From the NCBI GenBank assembly GCA_030430165.1, contig JAUIGL010000002.1, forward strand, positions 124,001 to 188,000: 64,000 nt of DNA, given 5' to 3'. This document shows, one piece after another, positions 43,174 through 51,239 of the stretch. The position numbers and the translations under genes were made by a program. This stretch comes from a bacterium (GTDB lineage: Bacteria > Desulfobacterota > Binatia > HRBIN30 > CADEER01). The notes beneath the pieces were generated by a model. That model saw only the letters and a list, made by a program, of their open reading frames with translations, was not told where the DNA came from and ran no database searches. Position 1 is the stretch's first letter. Each line of letters starts with the position of its first letter.

Positions 43174-44520
43174 TCAAGCGACGCGCAGTCGGCGTGCCGG
43201 GTACTCGCGGGTGAGGGTCTCCGCGAGGTCGGGCGAGTCGGCGGTCATCTTCTTGATGCTCGACGCCACGTTGCGTCGGGTCATCGTCAGGTCGTAACGT
43301 GCGAGGATGGAGCGAACCAGGTCGTAGTTGCGCTCGATCGAGTCGGTCACCGACTGATAGCCGAGCTTGGCGGCGCGCATGCGCTCCCAGTAGGCGAGCG
43401 CGTTGAGCTCGAAGAAGTTCGAGTCGGTATCCTTGGGCTCGATGACGATGATGTCGCCCTTGAAGTTGGGGTCGTCGCGCAGCTGGCGCAGGCCGTACTG
43501 CAGGCGCGAGTGGAGCAGTGTGCGGAACACCTGGTTGAGGACGCTGAGCAGACCGCCGTCGGCCATTCTCTTGCCCTCGACGATGTAGCTGCGGGTCTCG
43601 CGGTCGAAGCGGCGCTTCGGCCGGTTGGAGAACGGCCGGAACGGGTTGTAGCAGATCACCAGGTCGGCGCCGTGCTCGACTGCGACGTCGAGGTTGGCGG
43701 TGCGGCGGACGCCGCCGTCGACGTAGTCGATGCCGCGGATCCGCGCCGGCTTGTAGAAGCCGGGCAGCGCGGTCGAGGCCTGCACCGCCTCGGAGATGGT
43801 CAGCGACGAATCCTCGTCGTGGCCGAACACGGCGCGCTCGGCGGTGTCGAGGTTCATCGCGCTGATGTACAGCTCACGCTTGCGCGTCCGGTGGAACTGC
43901 TTGAAATCGTTCGGCAATCCGGCGCCGTCCAGGTTGCGCCGCATGTAGCGCTCGATGCTCGAGTTGTCGAACAGCCCGGTCGGCAGATGCTCCATCAGCG
44001 CCGGGAAATCGGGAACGTTCCAGTACCACTCCATGAGCGGGCTGGCGACTTTCGTCAGGTTGGTGGAGGTGGGCTCTTCGAGGTAGCGGCGCGCCGCGTC
44101 GTTGATCTCCGACGAAATCGACTTCGCCTGCTGAGCCAGGCCGGCAATCGTGCTCGGGAAGTAGAGGGCGGCCTTGATGGCGTATTCCGCTGGACGAACC
44201 GCGAACTCACGCAGATTCGGGCTGTAGAAATCGAGCGCCTGGAAGCGGTCGAGGAGCTCCGAGTTTCCCTCGAGACTCTTCAGCATCTCGGCCGGCGAGA
44301 TTCCCGACGCCAGCGGAGCTGCCAGGACCGCCCCGGCGGACAGACCGACGTAGGTGTCGAAGTCCGTCGTCTTGCGGTTTACGAGGAAGTCGTCGAGGGC
44401 CTTTATGCCGCCCAGCTTGAAGGCGCCGCCGGATACCGCGCCGCCCGCCAGGACGAGGGCGACCTTCGGGTTCTTCTTGCGACGCTGGAGGTCGCTCTTC
44501 TGGACGATGCTGATTCCCAT
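43174..44520 (-). CDS. Patatin-like phospholipase family protein
   Basis: A 448-residue enzyme with a patatin domain. Oxyanion-hole loop LVLAGGAVSGGAFKLGGIK; nucleophile elbow GLSAGA with Ser61 (residues 59-64); catalytic Asp268 in YVDGGVRRTANLD. The long spacer between them holds helical segments (EYAIKAALYFPSTIAGLAQQ) and a lid. C-terminal region has KMTADSPDLAETLTREYPAR. It should hydrolyse phospholipids or lysophospholipids; whether secreted or cytoplasmic is unclear, as no signal peptide is seen. Ends about 60 bases from the heptad array. Confidence 0.85.
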   Translation of the reverse strand: MGISIVQKSDLQRRKKNPKVALVLAGGAVSGGAFKLGGIKALDDFLVNRKTTDFDTYVGLSAGAVLAAPLASGISPAEMLKSLEGNSELLDRFQALDFYSPNLREFAVRPAEYAIKAALYFPSTIAGLAQQAKSISSEINDAARRYLEEPTSTNLTKVASPLMEWYWNVPDFPALMEHLPTGLFDNSSIERYMRRNLDGAGLPNDFKQFHRTRKRELYISAMNLDTAERAVFGHDEDSSLTISEAVQASTALPGFYKPARIRGIDYVDGGVRRTANLDVAVEHGADLVICYNPFRPFSNRPKRRFDRETRSYIVEGKRMADGGLLSVLNQVFRTLLHSRLQYGLRQLRDDPNFKGDIIVIEPKDTDSNFFELNALAYWERMRAAKLGYQSVTDSIERNYDLVRSILARYDLTMTRRNVASSIKKMTADSPDLAETLTREYPARRLRVA

Positions 44521-44697
44521 GACGCGACGGCGATTCGGGTTCAGCGATCAGCCTATGTGCCTATGACGCAGCTTGTCAAGAAGTGATCACTTTAGTCGGC
44601 CGGCGGCTCGATCGGGGCGTCTTTGCCGCCTCTTTCGGGAACCGCTCGCGACGCCCGACGGGGCATTTTCGCGATCGAAAACCCTCGTTTTTCGAGG

Positions 44698-45462
44698 TTA
44701 TCGGGTCGTGGAGGAGGCGGAAGTCCCCGGTTGCCGGCCGGGGCCGAGCACGCCGCTGGCGATCTCTCTCCGCCCGGCCTCGAGCAGCTCGTGGGTGTCG
44801 AGCACCGCCCAGTAGCCTTCAAAGGTGTAGCCGAACAGGGGCTCCCCGGCGGCAATCATCGCCGGGTAGGTCTCGGCGTTGATGCCGAACTTGCCGGGCT
44901 GCATGTAGCGGAAGATGCGCGGTTCGAAGACGTGGACGCCGGTGAACATCATCGCCGTCAGGCCGGTCGCTCCGCCGGCGTCGGCCGGCTCGCCGAGGAA
45001 CCGCCGTATGCGGCCTTCACCGTCGACTTCGATCTGGCCGTAGCCGCGATCGCTGCGGTCCGGCCGCAGGACCATGGTCGCGGTCGATCTGCGGGCGCGG
45101 TGCCATTCGACGACCCGCCGCAGATCGAGATCGATGACCATGTCGCCGTTGAGCACGACGAATGTGTCGCCGTCGAGGAAGGACTCGGCCTTCTTGATTG
45201 CGCCGCCGGTGTCGAGAATCGGATTTTCTTCGGAGTAGGTGATCGACACGCCGTGGGCCGAGCCGTCGCCGAGGGCTTCGCGGACCTGATCTCCGAGGTG
45301 ATGCAAATTGATGATCACCTCTTCGATCCCGGCTTCGCGCACCACCGCCAGGGGGTAGGCGATCAGCGGGTGGTCGACCACTGGCACCAGCGGTTTGGGG
45401 ATCGAGTCGGTCAGGGGACGCAGCCTGGTGCCGAGACCGGCGGCGAGGATCATTGCCTTCAC
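44698..45462 (-). CDS. murU: MurNAc-1-phosphate uridylyltransferase (MurU-type)
   Basis: A 254-residue nucleotidyltransferase: MILAAGLGTRLRPLTDSIPK (the G-x-G-T-R-x-R...PK signature), LVPVVDHPLIAYPLAVVREA, GDQVREALGDGSAHGVSITY, ENPILDTGGAIKKAESFLDG and FVVLNGDMVIDLDLR. The gene starts with GTG overlapping the amgK stop by four bases (GTGA). With AmgK it converts MurNAc to UDP-MurNAc in the cell-wall recycling route known from Pseudomonas and Caulobacter, allowing UDP-MurNAc to be made without MurA. Assignment to MurU rather than another sugar nucleotidyltransferase rests on this pairing. Confidence 0.83.
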   Translation of the reverse strand: MKAMILAAGLGTRLRPLTDSIPKPLVPVVDHPLIAYPLAVVREAGIEEVIINLHHLGDQVREALGDGSAHGVSITYSEENPILDTGGAIKKAESFLDGDTFVVLNGDMVIDLDLRRVVEWHRARRSTATMVLRPDRSDRGYGQIEVDGEGRIRRFLGEPADAGGATGLTAMMFTGVHVFEPRIFRYMQPGKFGINAETYPAMIAAGEPLFGYTFEGYWAVLDTHELLEAGRREIASGVLGPGRQPGTSASSTTR

Positions 45463-46544
45463 GATCGCAGCTCCGGGAAGTACTTGCGCAAGACGTCGCC
45501 GGCTGAGCTCCACTGCGGGCTGTCGTCGAGCAGTCCGCGGATTCGCTCGAGCGTCGGCGGCAGGAACTTCAGATACCCGGGCTTGCCCTTCACTTCGTTG
45601 AGGAAATGGAAGCGGCCAACCACCTTGCAAGCCTTCTGGATGGCGCAGGCGCGGTAGACCCGCCACAGCGCGTCGCCTTGCCACTGCCAAGGGGCCCGCG
45701 GGTGCTGGTTCCACAGCCGGCCGTACTCGGCGACCAGGTCGCGCTCGATCTCCGGCGTCACCGCCTCGGGAGTGACCCGATCGCCGAGCAGAGTCGCCAG
45801 GTCGTAGGGCGCGGCGGCGAGCAGGGCGTCCTGAAAGTCGATGACGCGGATGCGACCGTCGGCCACGAAAAGGTTCCAGGCGTGAAAGTCGCGGTGGTTC
45901 AGCACCCGCGGCTGCTCGCCGAGGAAGCTCGAGAGCTCGGCGAACCAGCCGCGCAGCACGTCGAGATCGGCCTTCGGCAGCGAGCCGTCGAGGCGCCCGG
46001 TGAAGCCCCATTCCAGGAAATGCTCGAACTCCCACTCGTAGAGGCTGCGATCGAAGTTGCGCGCGAAGCCGATACAGCGGTCTGCGCCTTGTCCGATCGA
46101 GTCGAGCTGGATCCGCAGGAGCTGCTCGATGGCGAGGCCAAACAGCCGGCGAACCTCATCGGGAGGCGCCGTGGCGACGGCGTCCCAGAGGGCTCGATCG
46201 CCGATATCCTCGAGCAACAGGACTCCCTCCTCCGAGGCGTCGACGTAGAGCTCGGGCACGGCGACGCCGCAGGCGACCAGAAAGTGGTGTACGTTGACGT
46301 ACGGGATCTCGTCGCCGGCGTTCTCGCCGCCGATCTCGTCGGACAGCTTGGCGGCTTCGGCGTCCTCCATCACCATCGCCACCAGGGTGGCGGGGGCGTC
46401 GTCGCCGGTCAGCCAAGCCCGAACGTAGCGCCGGCTCGAGGCGTCGCCTGCCATCGCCGCGCAGCGCTCGACTTTGGCGTTGGTGCCGAAGCGCTCGCTC
46501 ACCATCTGGACGAGATTGGGACTGATCTGCGAGGAAGCCGTCAC
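45459..46544 (-). CDS. amgK: MurNAc/GlcNAc kinase AmgK-type (aminoglycoside phosphotransferase family)
   Basis: A 361-residue kinase of the APH/AmgK family: GDASSRRYVRAW (phosphate-binding loop near residue 35), VNVHHFLVACGVAVPELYVD, LLLEDIGDRALWDAVATAP, and the catalytic block VLNHRDFHAWNLFV followed by IRVIDFQDALLAAAPYDLAT (Brenner HxDxxxxN and DFxxA). Downstream and overlapping is murU, so the two form the MurNAc recycling pair: AmgK phosphorylates at C1. GTG 46544 is chosen because the family starts near that point; an in-frame ATG at 46613 would add 23 residues. It is divergent from the nuo operon. Confidence 0.85.
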   Translation of the reverse strand: MTASSQISPNLVQMVSERFGTNAKVERCAAMAGDASSRRYVRAWLTGDDAPATLVAMVMEDAEAAKLSDEIGGENAGDEIPYVNVHHFLVACGVAVPELYVDASEEGVLLLEDIGDRALWDAVATAPPDEVRRLFGLAIEQLLRIQLDSIGQGADRCIGFARNFDRSLYEWEFEHFLEWGFTGRLDGSLPKADLDVLRGWFAELSSFLGEQPRVLNHRDFHAWNLFVADGRIRVIDFQDALLAAAPYDLATLLGDRVTPEAVTPEIERDLVAEYGRLWNQHPRAPWQWQGDALWRVYRACAIQKACKVVGRFHFLNEVKGKPGYLKFLPPTLERIRGLLDDSPQWSSAGDVLRKYFPELRS

Positions 46545-46708
46545 TGAGCCCGCGTAGCAAAGCTCCGCGCGGTCGTCGAGTAAGCACCCCTGGTGCGATC
46601 CAAGGCCTTGCATTACCTTGACTTCAAACCCGCCTTCACATAGCCGGGAAGGTCCCGCAAAGGCCGCCTCAAAAGCCCAGATTCCAGAGAAAACGGACGA
46701 TCTTTTCG

Positions 46709-47068
46709 ATGTCTGAGAACCAGTACTTACCGGTTTTGCTCATGTTCCTGGTCGCCGGCGGGGTCGTCGCGCTGATGGTCAACGCGGGGCGCATCTTCGG
46801 CCCGCGCAACCGCACCGAGACCAAGCTGGAACCGTTCGAGTGCGGCAACGAATCGAGCGGCTCGGCCTGGGGGCGGTTCTCGGTGCGATTCTACCTGACC
46901 GCGATTCTCTTCATCATCTTCGATGTCGAGGTCGTGTTCATGTACCCATGGGCGCTCGTCTTCCGCGAGCTCGGTTGGTTCGGAATGTCGGCGATGACGA
47001 TCTTCGTCAGCATCCTCGCTCTCGGGCTGGTGTACGAGTGGCGCAAGGGAGCCTTGGAGTGGGAATGA
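46709..47068 (+). CDS. nuoA: NADH-quinone oxidoreductase subunit A
   Basis: A 119-residue membrane subunit of complex I with three hydrophobic helices (LPVLLMFLVAGGVVALMVNA, LTAILFIIFDVEVVFMYPWA, AMTIFVSILALGLVYEW) and the NuoA signature LEPFECGNESSGSAWGRFSV between helices 1 and 2. First gene of the operon; its TGA is overlapped by the nuoC ATG (ATGA), so translation is coupled. nuoB, which would normally follow here, is absent. Confidence 0.94.
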   Translation: MSENQYLPVLLMFLVAGGVVALMVNAGRIFGPRNRTETKLEPFECGNESSGSAWGRFSVRFYLTAILFIIFDVEVVFMYPWALVFRELGWFGMSAMTIFVSILALGLVYEWRKGALEWE

Positions 47069-47571
47069 ACGGCGAAGACCTACTCGCCAAAGTACGCGCG
47101 GTTGGCGGAGATCTCGTCGTCGAGAGCGGGATCGAGCACGATCACCCGGTGGTGGTCATCGAGCGCGACGGTGCGCTCGGTTTCTTCCGCTCCCTGCGGC
47201 AGGATTCCGAGCTCGACTTCGACATGCTGACCGACGTCACCGCCGTCGACTACCTCGGCCGCACGCCGCGCTTCGACGTCGTCTACCAGTTCACGTCGCT
47301 GCCCAAGAATCACCGGCTGCGCGTCAAGATCCGCGTGCCCGAGGACGATGTTCGGGTGCACACCCTGTGCGGCATCTGGAAGTCCGCCAACTGGCTCGAG
47401 CGCGAGGCCTGGGACATGCTCGGCGTGCACTTCGACGGCCATCCCGACCTGCGCCGCATCCTGTTGTACGAGGAATTCGTCGGACACCCGCTGCGCAAGG
47501 ACTATCCGGTCGACAAGCGTCAGCCTCTCACCGAGGAACGCGACCCGATCGTGCAGGACTGGAAATTCTGA
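47065..47571 (+). CDS. nuoC: NADH-quinone oxidoreductase subunit C
   Basis: A 168-residue peripheral-arm subunit: DFDMLTDVTAVDYLGRTPRF, VVYQFTSLPKNHRLRVKIRV, GIWKSANWLEREAWDMLGVH and the C-terminal signature LRRILLYEEFVGHPLRKDYP. The ATG at 47065 overlaps the nuoA stop. The gene ends TGATG with the nuoD start, so C and D are adjacent but not fused. Confidence 0.94.
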   Translation: MNGEDLLAKVRAVGGDLVVESGIEHDHPVVVIERDGALGFFRSLRQDSELDFDMLTDVTAVDYLGRTPRFDVVYQFTSLPKNHRLRVKIRVPEDDVRVHTLCGIWKSANWLEREAWDMLGVHFDGHPDLRRILLYEEFVGHPLRKDYPVDKRQPLTEERDPIVQDWKF

Positions 47572-48770
47572 TGGCGGCCGAACCCGCAGTCGAGCGCGAC
47601 CCCACCGAAGAGGTGATGGAGATCCAGATGGGCCCGTCCCATCCGGCGACCCACGGCACCATCAAGTTCAACTTGAAGCTGGACGGCGAGGAGGTCCTCG
47701 CCTGCGACACCGAGGTCGGTTACCTGCACCGCGGTTTCGAGAAGATGATCGAGCAGGGGACGTGGACCCAGGCGATTCCCTACACCGATCGACTGAACTA
47801 CGTCTCGCCGCTGATCAACAACGTGGGTTTCATTCTCGCCGTCGAGCGCCTGTGCGAGATCGAGGCGCCGCCGCGCTGCCAGCACATTCGCGTCATCATG
47901 AGCGAGATTTCGCGCATCACCGACCACCTCACCTGCCTCGGAATGGCGGCGAGCGAGATCGGCGCGATGACCGTCGGCTTCCTCATGAACGAGGCGCGCG
48001 AGTTTCTCTGGGACATCGTCGAGGCGGTCACCGGGGCTCGGGTTACGGTGTCGTACACCCGCATCGGCGGGGTGACCCGCGACCTGCCTCCGGACTTCGA
48101 TGCGCGCCTCGCCGAGGCCTTCAAGCACCTCGACGCGCTGATCGCCGACTGCGACAAGTTGGTCACCCGCAACCGGATCTTCCTCGATCGCATGGAAGGG
48201 ATCGGCTTGATCTCGGCCGAGGAGGCGGTCAGCTACGGACTCACCGGTCCGCTGCTGCGCGCGAGCGGCGTCGATTACGACGTTCGCAAGGCGTATCCGT
48301 ACTCCGGTTACGAGAACTTCGATTTCGAGGTTCCGCTCGGCGACAAAGGCGACAACTACGACCGCTTCCTGGTTCGCTTCAACGAGCTCGAGCAGAGCCT
48401 GCGGATCATCGACCAGGCGATGAAGACGATGCCCGACGGTCCGGTTCGGATCGACGACGCCCGCTACGTGCTGCCGGCGAAGCACGAAGTCTACAACAGC
48501 ATCGAAGGCCTGATGAACCACTTCAAGCTGGTCATGGAAGGCGCGAAGGTCCCCGCCGGCGAAGTCTACCAGGCGGTCGAGGGCGCCAACGGCGAGGTCG
48601 GTTTCTTCGTCGTCAGCGACGGCAGCGGTCGTCCGTATCGATGCCGCGTGCGCCCGCCGTGCTTTCTCGGTATGGCGGCTCTCGAGGAGATGGTGCGCGG
48701 TCACATGGTGGCGGACATCATCCCCACCTTCGGCATGATCAACATGATCGGCGGCGAGTGCGACCGCTGA
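47571..48770 (+). CDS. nuoD: NADH-quinone oxidoreductase subunit D
   Basis: A 399-residue subunit with the 49-kDa signatures MGPSHPATHGTIKF, GYLHRGFEKMIEQ, YTDRLNYVSPLINNVGFILA, ITDHLTCLGMAASEIGA and PCFLGMAALEEMVRGHMVAD, contributing to the quinone-binding cavity. It overlaps the nuoC stop by one base. Normally NuoD contacts NuoB and carries the quinone site with its N2 cluster; NuoB is not encoded here. Confidence 0.95.
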   Translation: MAAEPAVERDPTEEVMEIQMGPSHPATHGTIKFNLKLDGEEVLACDTEVGYLHRGFEKMIEQGTWTQAIPYTDRLNYVSPLINNVGFILAVERLCEIEAPPRCQHIRVIMSEISRITDHLTCLGMAASEIGAMTVGFLMNEAREFLWDIVEAVTGARVTVSYTRIGGVTRDLPPDFDARLAEAFKHLDALIADCDKLVTRNRIFLDRMEGIGLISAEEAVSYGLTGPLLRASGVDYDVRKAYPYSGYENFDFEVPLGDKGDNYDRFLVRFNELEQSLRIIDQAMKTMPDGPVRIDDARYVLPAKHEVYNSIEGLMNHFKLVMEGAKVPAGEVYQAVEGANGEVGFFVVSDGSGRPYRCRVRPPCFLGMAALEEMVRGHMVADIIPTFGMINMIGGECDR

Positions 48771-48792
48771 TCGACGACCGGACACCGACACC

Positions 48793-49275
48793 ATGGCCGT
48801 AGAGTTCTCCCCAGAGTCGAAAGAGAAGTTCGAGCAAATCCTGACGCGCTATCCCGACAAGCGCGCCGCGATCATGCCGACCTTGTGGCTGGCGCAAGCC
48901 GAGTTTGGGTACCTCAGCCAGGAGGTGCAGGTCTACGTCGCCGGCCTGCTCGATCTGTCGCCCGCCTTCGTCGGCGGCGTCGCGTCGTTCTACACGATGT
49001 ACTACAAGAAGCCGATGGGAACGTACCACCTGCAGGTGTGTACGAACCTGTCGTGCGCCTTGGTCGGCTCGGGTGAGATCGTCGACTGCATCCGCCGAAA
49101 GCTCGGTATCGGCCTCGGCGAGACCACGCCGGACGGAAAGTTCTCGCTCGACGAAGTCGAGTGTCTGGCGTCGTGCGGCACCGGTCCGATGATGCAGCTC
49201 AACGACGATTACTGGGAAAACCTCACCAGCGAAAAGACTCTCGAGATCATCGAGAAGCTTGCGAGCGAGTCGTAG
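48793..49275 (+). CDS. nuoE: NADH-quinone oxidoreductase subunit E
   Basis: A 160-residue 24-kDa-type [2Fe-2S] subunit: RYPDKRAAIMPTLWLAQAEF, FVGGVASFYTMYYKKPMGTY, then Cys ligands in LQVCTNLSCALVGSGEI and VECLASCGTGPMMQLNDDYW. It is 22 bases from nuoD. In nearly all operons nuoF and nuoG come next; here nuoH starts only 4 bases after nuoE, so the NADH-binding F subunit is missing from this locus. Confidence 0.94.
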   Translation: MAVEFSPESKEKFEQILTRYPDKRAAIMPTLWLAQAEFGYLSQEVQVYVAGLLDLSPAFVGGVASFYTMYYKKPMGTYHLQVCTNLSCALVGSGEIVDCIRRKLGIGLGETTPDGKFSLDEVECLASCGTGPMMQLNDDYWENLTSEKTLEIIEKLASES

Positions 49276-49279
49276 CGCG

Positions 49280-50374
49280 ATGCTCATCGAGATCGTGATC
49301 ATTCTCGTCAAGATTCTTGCCGTCCTCGGCATGGTCATGCCGCTGGCGGGAGCGCTGGGATGGATCGAGCGCAAGGGCAGCGCGCTGATCCACGACCGCA
49401 TCGGCGCCAACCGCGCCAGCATCTACGGTTTCGCCGGCGCCGGTCTGGTCAACACTCTGGTCGCGGATCCGCTGAAGTTCGCCACCAAGGAAGACGTCAT
49501 CCCGCGCGGTGCGGACCGGCTTCTCCACACCATCGCTCCCTGCATCAACCTCTTCCCGGTTCTGGTTGCGTTTGCCGTGCTTCCGTTCGGCGATGTGCTG
49601 CTGGTCGGCGACCGCGAGATCAACCTTCAGATCGCGCCGCTCGGAATCGGGGTCATGTACGTCCTGGCGATGATGTCGCTCGGCGTCTACGGCGTGGTGC
49701 TCGGCGGCTGGGCCTCGAACAACCGCTGGTCGCTGCTCGGCGGTATCCGCGGATCGGCGCAGATGATCTCCTACGAGTTGCCGATGGGCCTGGCGATCAT
49801 CGCCATGATCCTGACCTACGGCACGCTCGACCTGCAGGAGATGGCGCGCGCCCAGGGCGAGCTCATCTGGGGATGGCTGCCGGCGTGGGGGATCTTCTAC
49901 CAGCCGGTGGCGTTCCTCATCTTGCTGGTTGCCGGGATCGCGGAGAGCAAGCGGATTCCGTTCGATCTGCCGGAGAGCGAATCGGAGCTCATCAGCGGCT
50001 ATTTCACCGAGTACTCGGGGATCAAGCACCTGATGTTCTTCATGACCGACTTCGTCGAAGTGATCATCGTTTCCGGTTTGGTGTCGACCCTGTTCTTCGG
50101 CGGTTGGCAGGTGCCGTACCTGTATTCTTCCGGTTTCGAGTTCCCCTGGGGCGCCTCGATCGCTCTGCCCAACATCGCGATCGTGCTGCTGCAGATCGTT
50201 TCGTTCACTCTCAAGATCGTCTTCTTCTGCTGGTTCCAGATCATGATCCGGTGGACGATCCCGAGGTTTCGCTACGACCAGCTGATGCATCTCGGCTGGC
50301 TCGGCCTATTGCCGATCGGATTCGTCAACATCGTCGCCACGGCGGTCGCCATTCTGGCGACGCAGTCGGCGTGA
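49280..50374 (+). CDS. nuoH: NADH-quinone oxidoreductase subunit H
   Basis: A 364-residue membrane subunit with about eight helices. Signatures: GWIERKGSALIHDRIGANRA, PLKFATKEDVIPRGADRLL, SLLGGIRGSAQMISYELPMG, and ESKRIPFDLPESESELISGY FTEYSG with its conserved acidic quinone-channel loop. The ATG at 49280 follows a 4-base gap; a longer start (49259) would overlap nuoE. nuoI, which usually follows, is absent; nuoJ starts 16 bases on. Confidence 0.93.
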   Translation: MLIEIVIILVKILAVLGMVMPLAGALGWIERKGSALIHDRIGANRASIYGFAGAGLVNTLVADPLKFATKEDVIPRGADRLLHTIAPCINLFPVLVAFAVLPFGDVLLVGDREINLQIAPLGIGVMYVLAMMSLGVYGVVLGGWASNNRWSLLGGIRGSAQMISYELPMGLAIIAMILTYGTLDLQEMARAQGELIWGWLPAWGIFYQPVAFLILLVAGIAESKRIPFDLPESESELISGYFTEYSGIKHLMFFMTDFVEVIIVSGLVSTLFFGGWQVPYLYSSGFEFPWGASIALPNIAIVLLQIVSFTLKIVFFCWFQIMIRWTIPRFRYDQLMHLGWLGLLPIGFVNIVATAVAILATQSA

Positions 50375-50390
50375 CCCGGGCGATCGCTTC

Positions 50391-50900
50391 ATGACGTTGC
50401 TGACCTTTCTCCCGCTCTCCGCGCTGATCGTGATCTTCGCGTTGGGCGTCATTCTCAACCGACATCCGATCCGCAGCGCCCTGTGCCTGGCGGTGACGCT
50501 GTTCCTGCTCGCCGTGATGTTCGTGTTCCTCGATGCGCATCTGGTGGCGGCACTGCAGATCATCGTCTACGCCGGCGCGATCCTGGTGCTGTTCCTGTTC
50601 GTCATCATGTTGCTCAACCTCGAGGCCGATATTCCGCAAAGGCGGCGGCGCAATCTGACGATCGCCGCGACCGCCGCCGGCCTGGTCTTCGCCGGCGTCG
50701 CGCTGCGTCCGTTCCTCGGCAGCGATGCCGGTCTTCCCGGCGTCGGCATGAGCGGGCCGGTTCCGGATACGTTCGGCACGGCGGCGGCGATCGGCCAACG
50801 GTTGTTCACGCACTTCGTGCTGCCCTTCGAGGTGACCTCTGTGTTGCTCCTGGTCGCCGTGCTCGGCGCCGTGGTGCTGGCGAAGAAGAAGATCGGCTGA
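50391..50900 (+). CDS. nuoJ: NADH-quinone oxidoreductase subunit J
   Basis: A 169-residue membrane subunit with five helices: [40 protein letters not shown] and VIMLLNLE (the [21 protein letters not shown] block is the NuoJ signature) and a final [20 protein letters not shown] helix. It overlaps nuoK by one base (TGATG). Confidence 0.94.
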   Translation: MTLLTFLPLSALIVIFALGVILNRHPIRSALCLAVTLFLLAVMFVFLDAHLVAALQIIVYAGAILVLFLFVIMLLNLEADIPQRRRRNLTIAATAAGLVFAGVALRPFLGSDAGLPGVGMSGPVPDTFGTAAAIGQRLFTHFVLPFEVTSVLLLVAVLGAVVLAKKKIG

Positions 50901-51202
50901 TGGTACCCGCGACTTACTACATCGCGCTGAGTGTCCTGCTCTTCGTGATCGGCGCGATCGGATTTCTGATTCGGCGCAACTTGATCGTGATGTTCATGTC
51001 GATCGAGCTGATGCTGAATGCCGCCAATCTGGCGTTCGTCGCCTTCGCGCGCCACCAGCTGTCGATGGACGGCCAGGTCATCGTCTTCTTCGTGATGACG
51101 GTGGCCGCAGCCGAGGTCGCCGTCGGCTTGGCAATCTTGATCGCGCTCTTCCGCCACCGCGAAACCCTCAACGCCGACGAAGTGAGAATGTTGCGCTGGT
51201 AA
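50900..51202 (+). CDS. nuoK: NADH-quinone oxidoreductase subunit K
   Basis: A 100-residue membrane subunit with three helices: [40 protein letters not shown] (with the conserved MSIELMLNA Glu in the proton path) and [20 protein letters not shown] (second conserved Glu). nuoN starts 37 bases downstream; nuoL and nuoM, normally between K and N, are not here. Confidence 0.95.
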   Translation: MVPATYYIALSVLLFVIGAIGFLIRRNLIVMFMSIELMLNAANLAFVAFARHQLSMDGQVIVFFVMTVAAAEVAVGLAILIALFRHRETLNADEVRMLRW

Positions 51203-51204
51203 TG

Positions 51205-51238
51205 CCGTACCCCGTGCCCCGTACCCCGTACCCCGAAT
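51205..51238. repeat. Tandem CGTACCCC repeat between nuoK and nuoN
   Basis: CCGTACCCCGTGCCCCGTAC-type units, about four of 8 bases, form the whole 37-base gap where nuoL and nuoM would be. It is a simple tandem array and not a gene scar with recognisable nuoL or nuoM sequence. Confidence 0.6.
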
Positions 51239-51239
51239 C

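Noticed and set aside
44551-44579. Sigma-70 promoter (minus strand) for the patatin gene
   Set aside because: A perfect TTGACA is present but no acceptable -10 hexamer occurs at 16-18 bases.
47520-48794. Minus-strand frame opposite nuoD
   Set aside because: nuoD is beyond doubt; the opposite frame is an artefact of GC-rich codon use.
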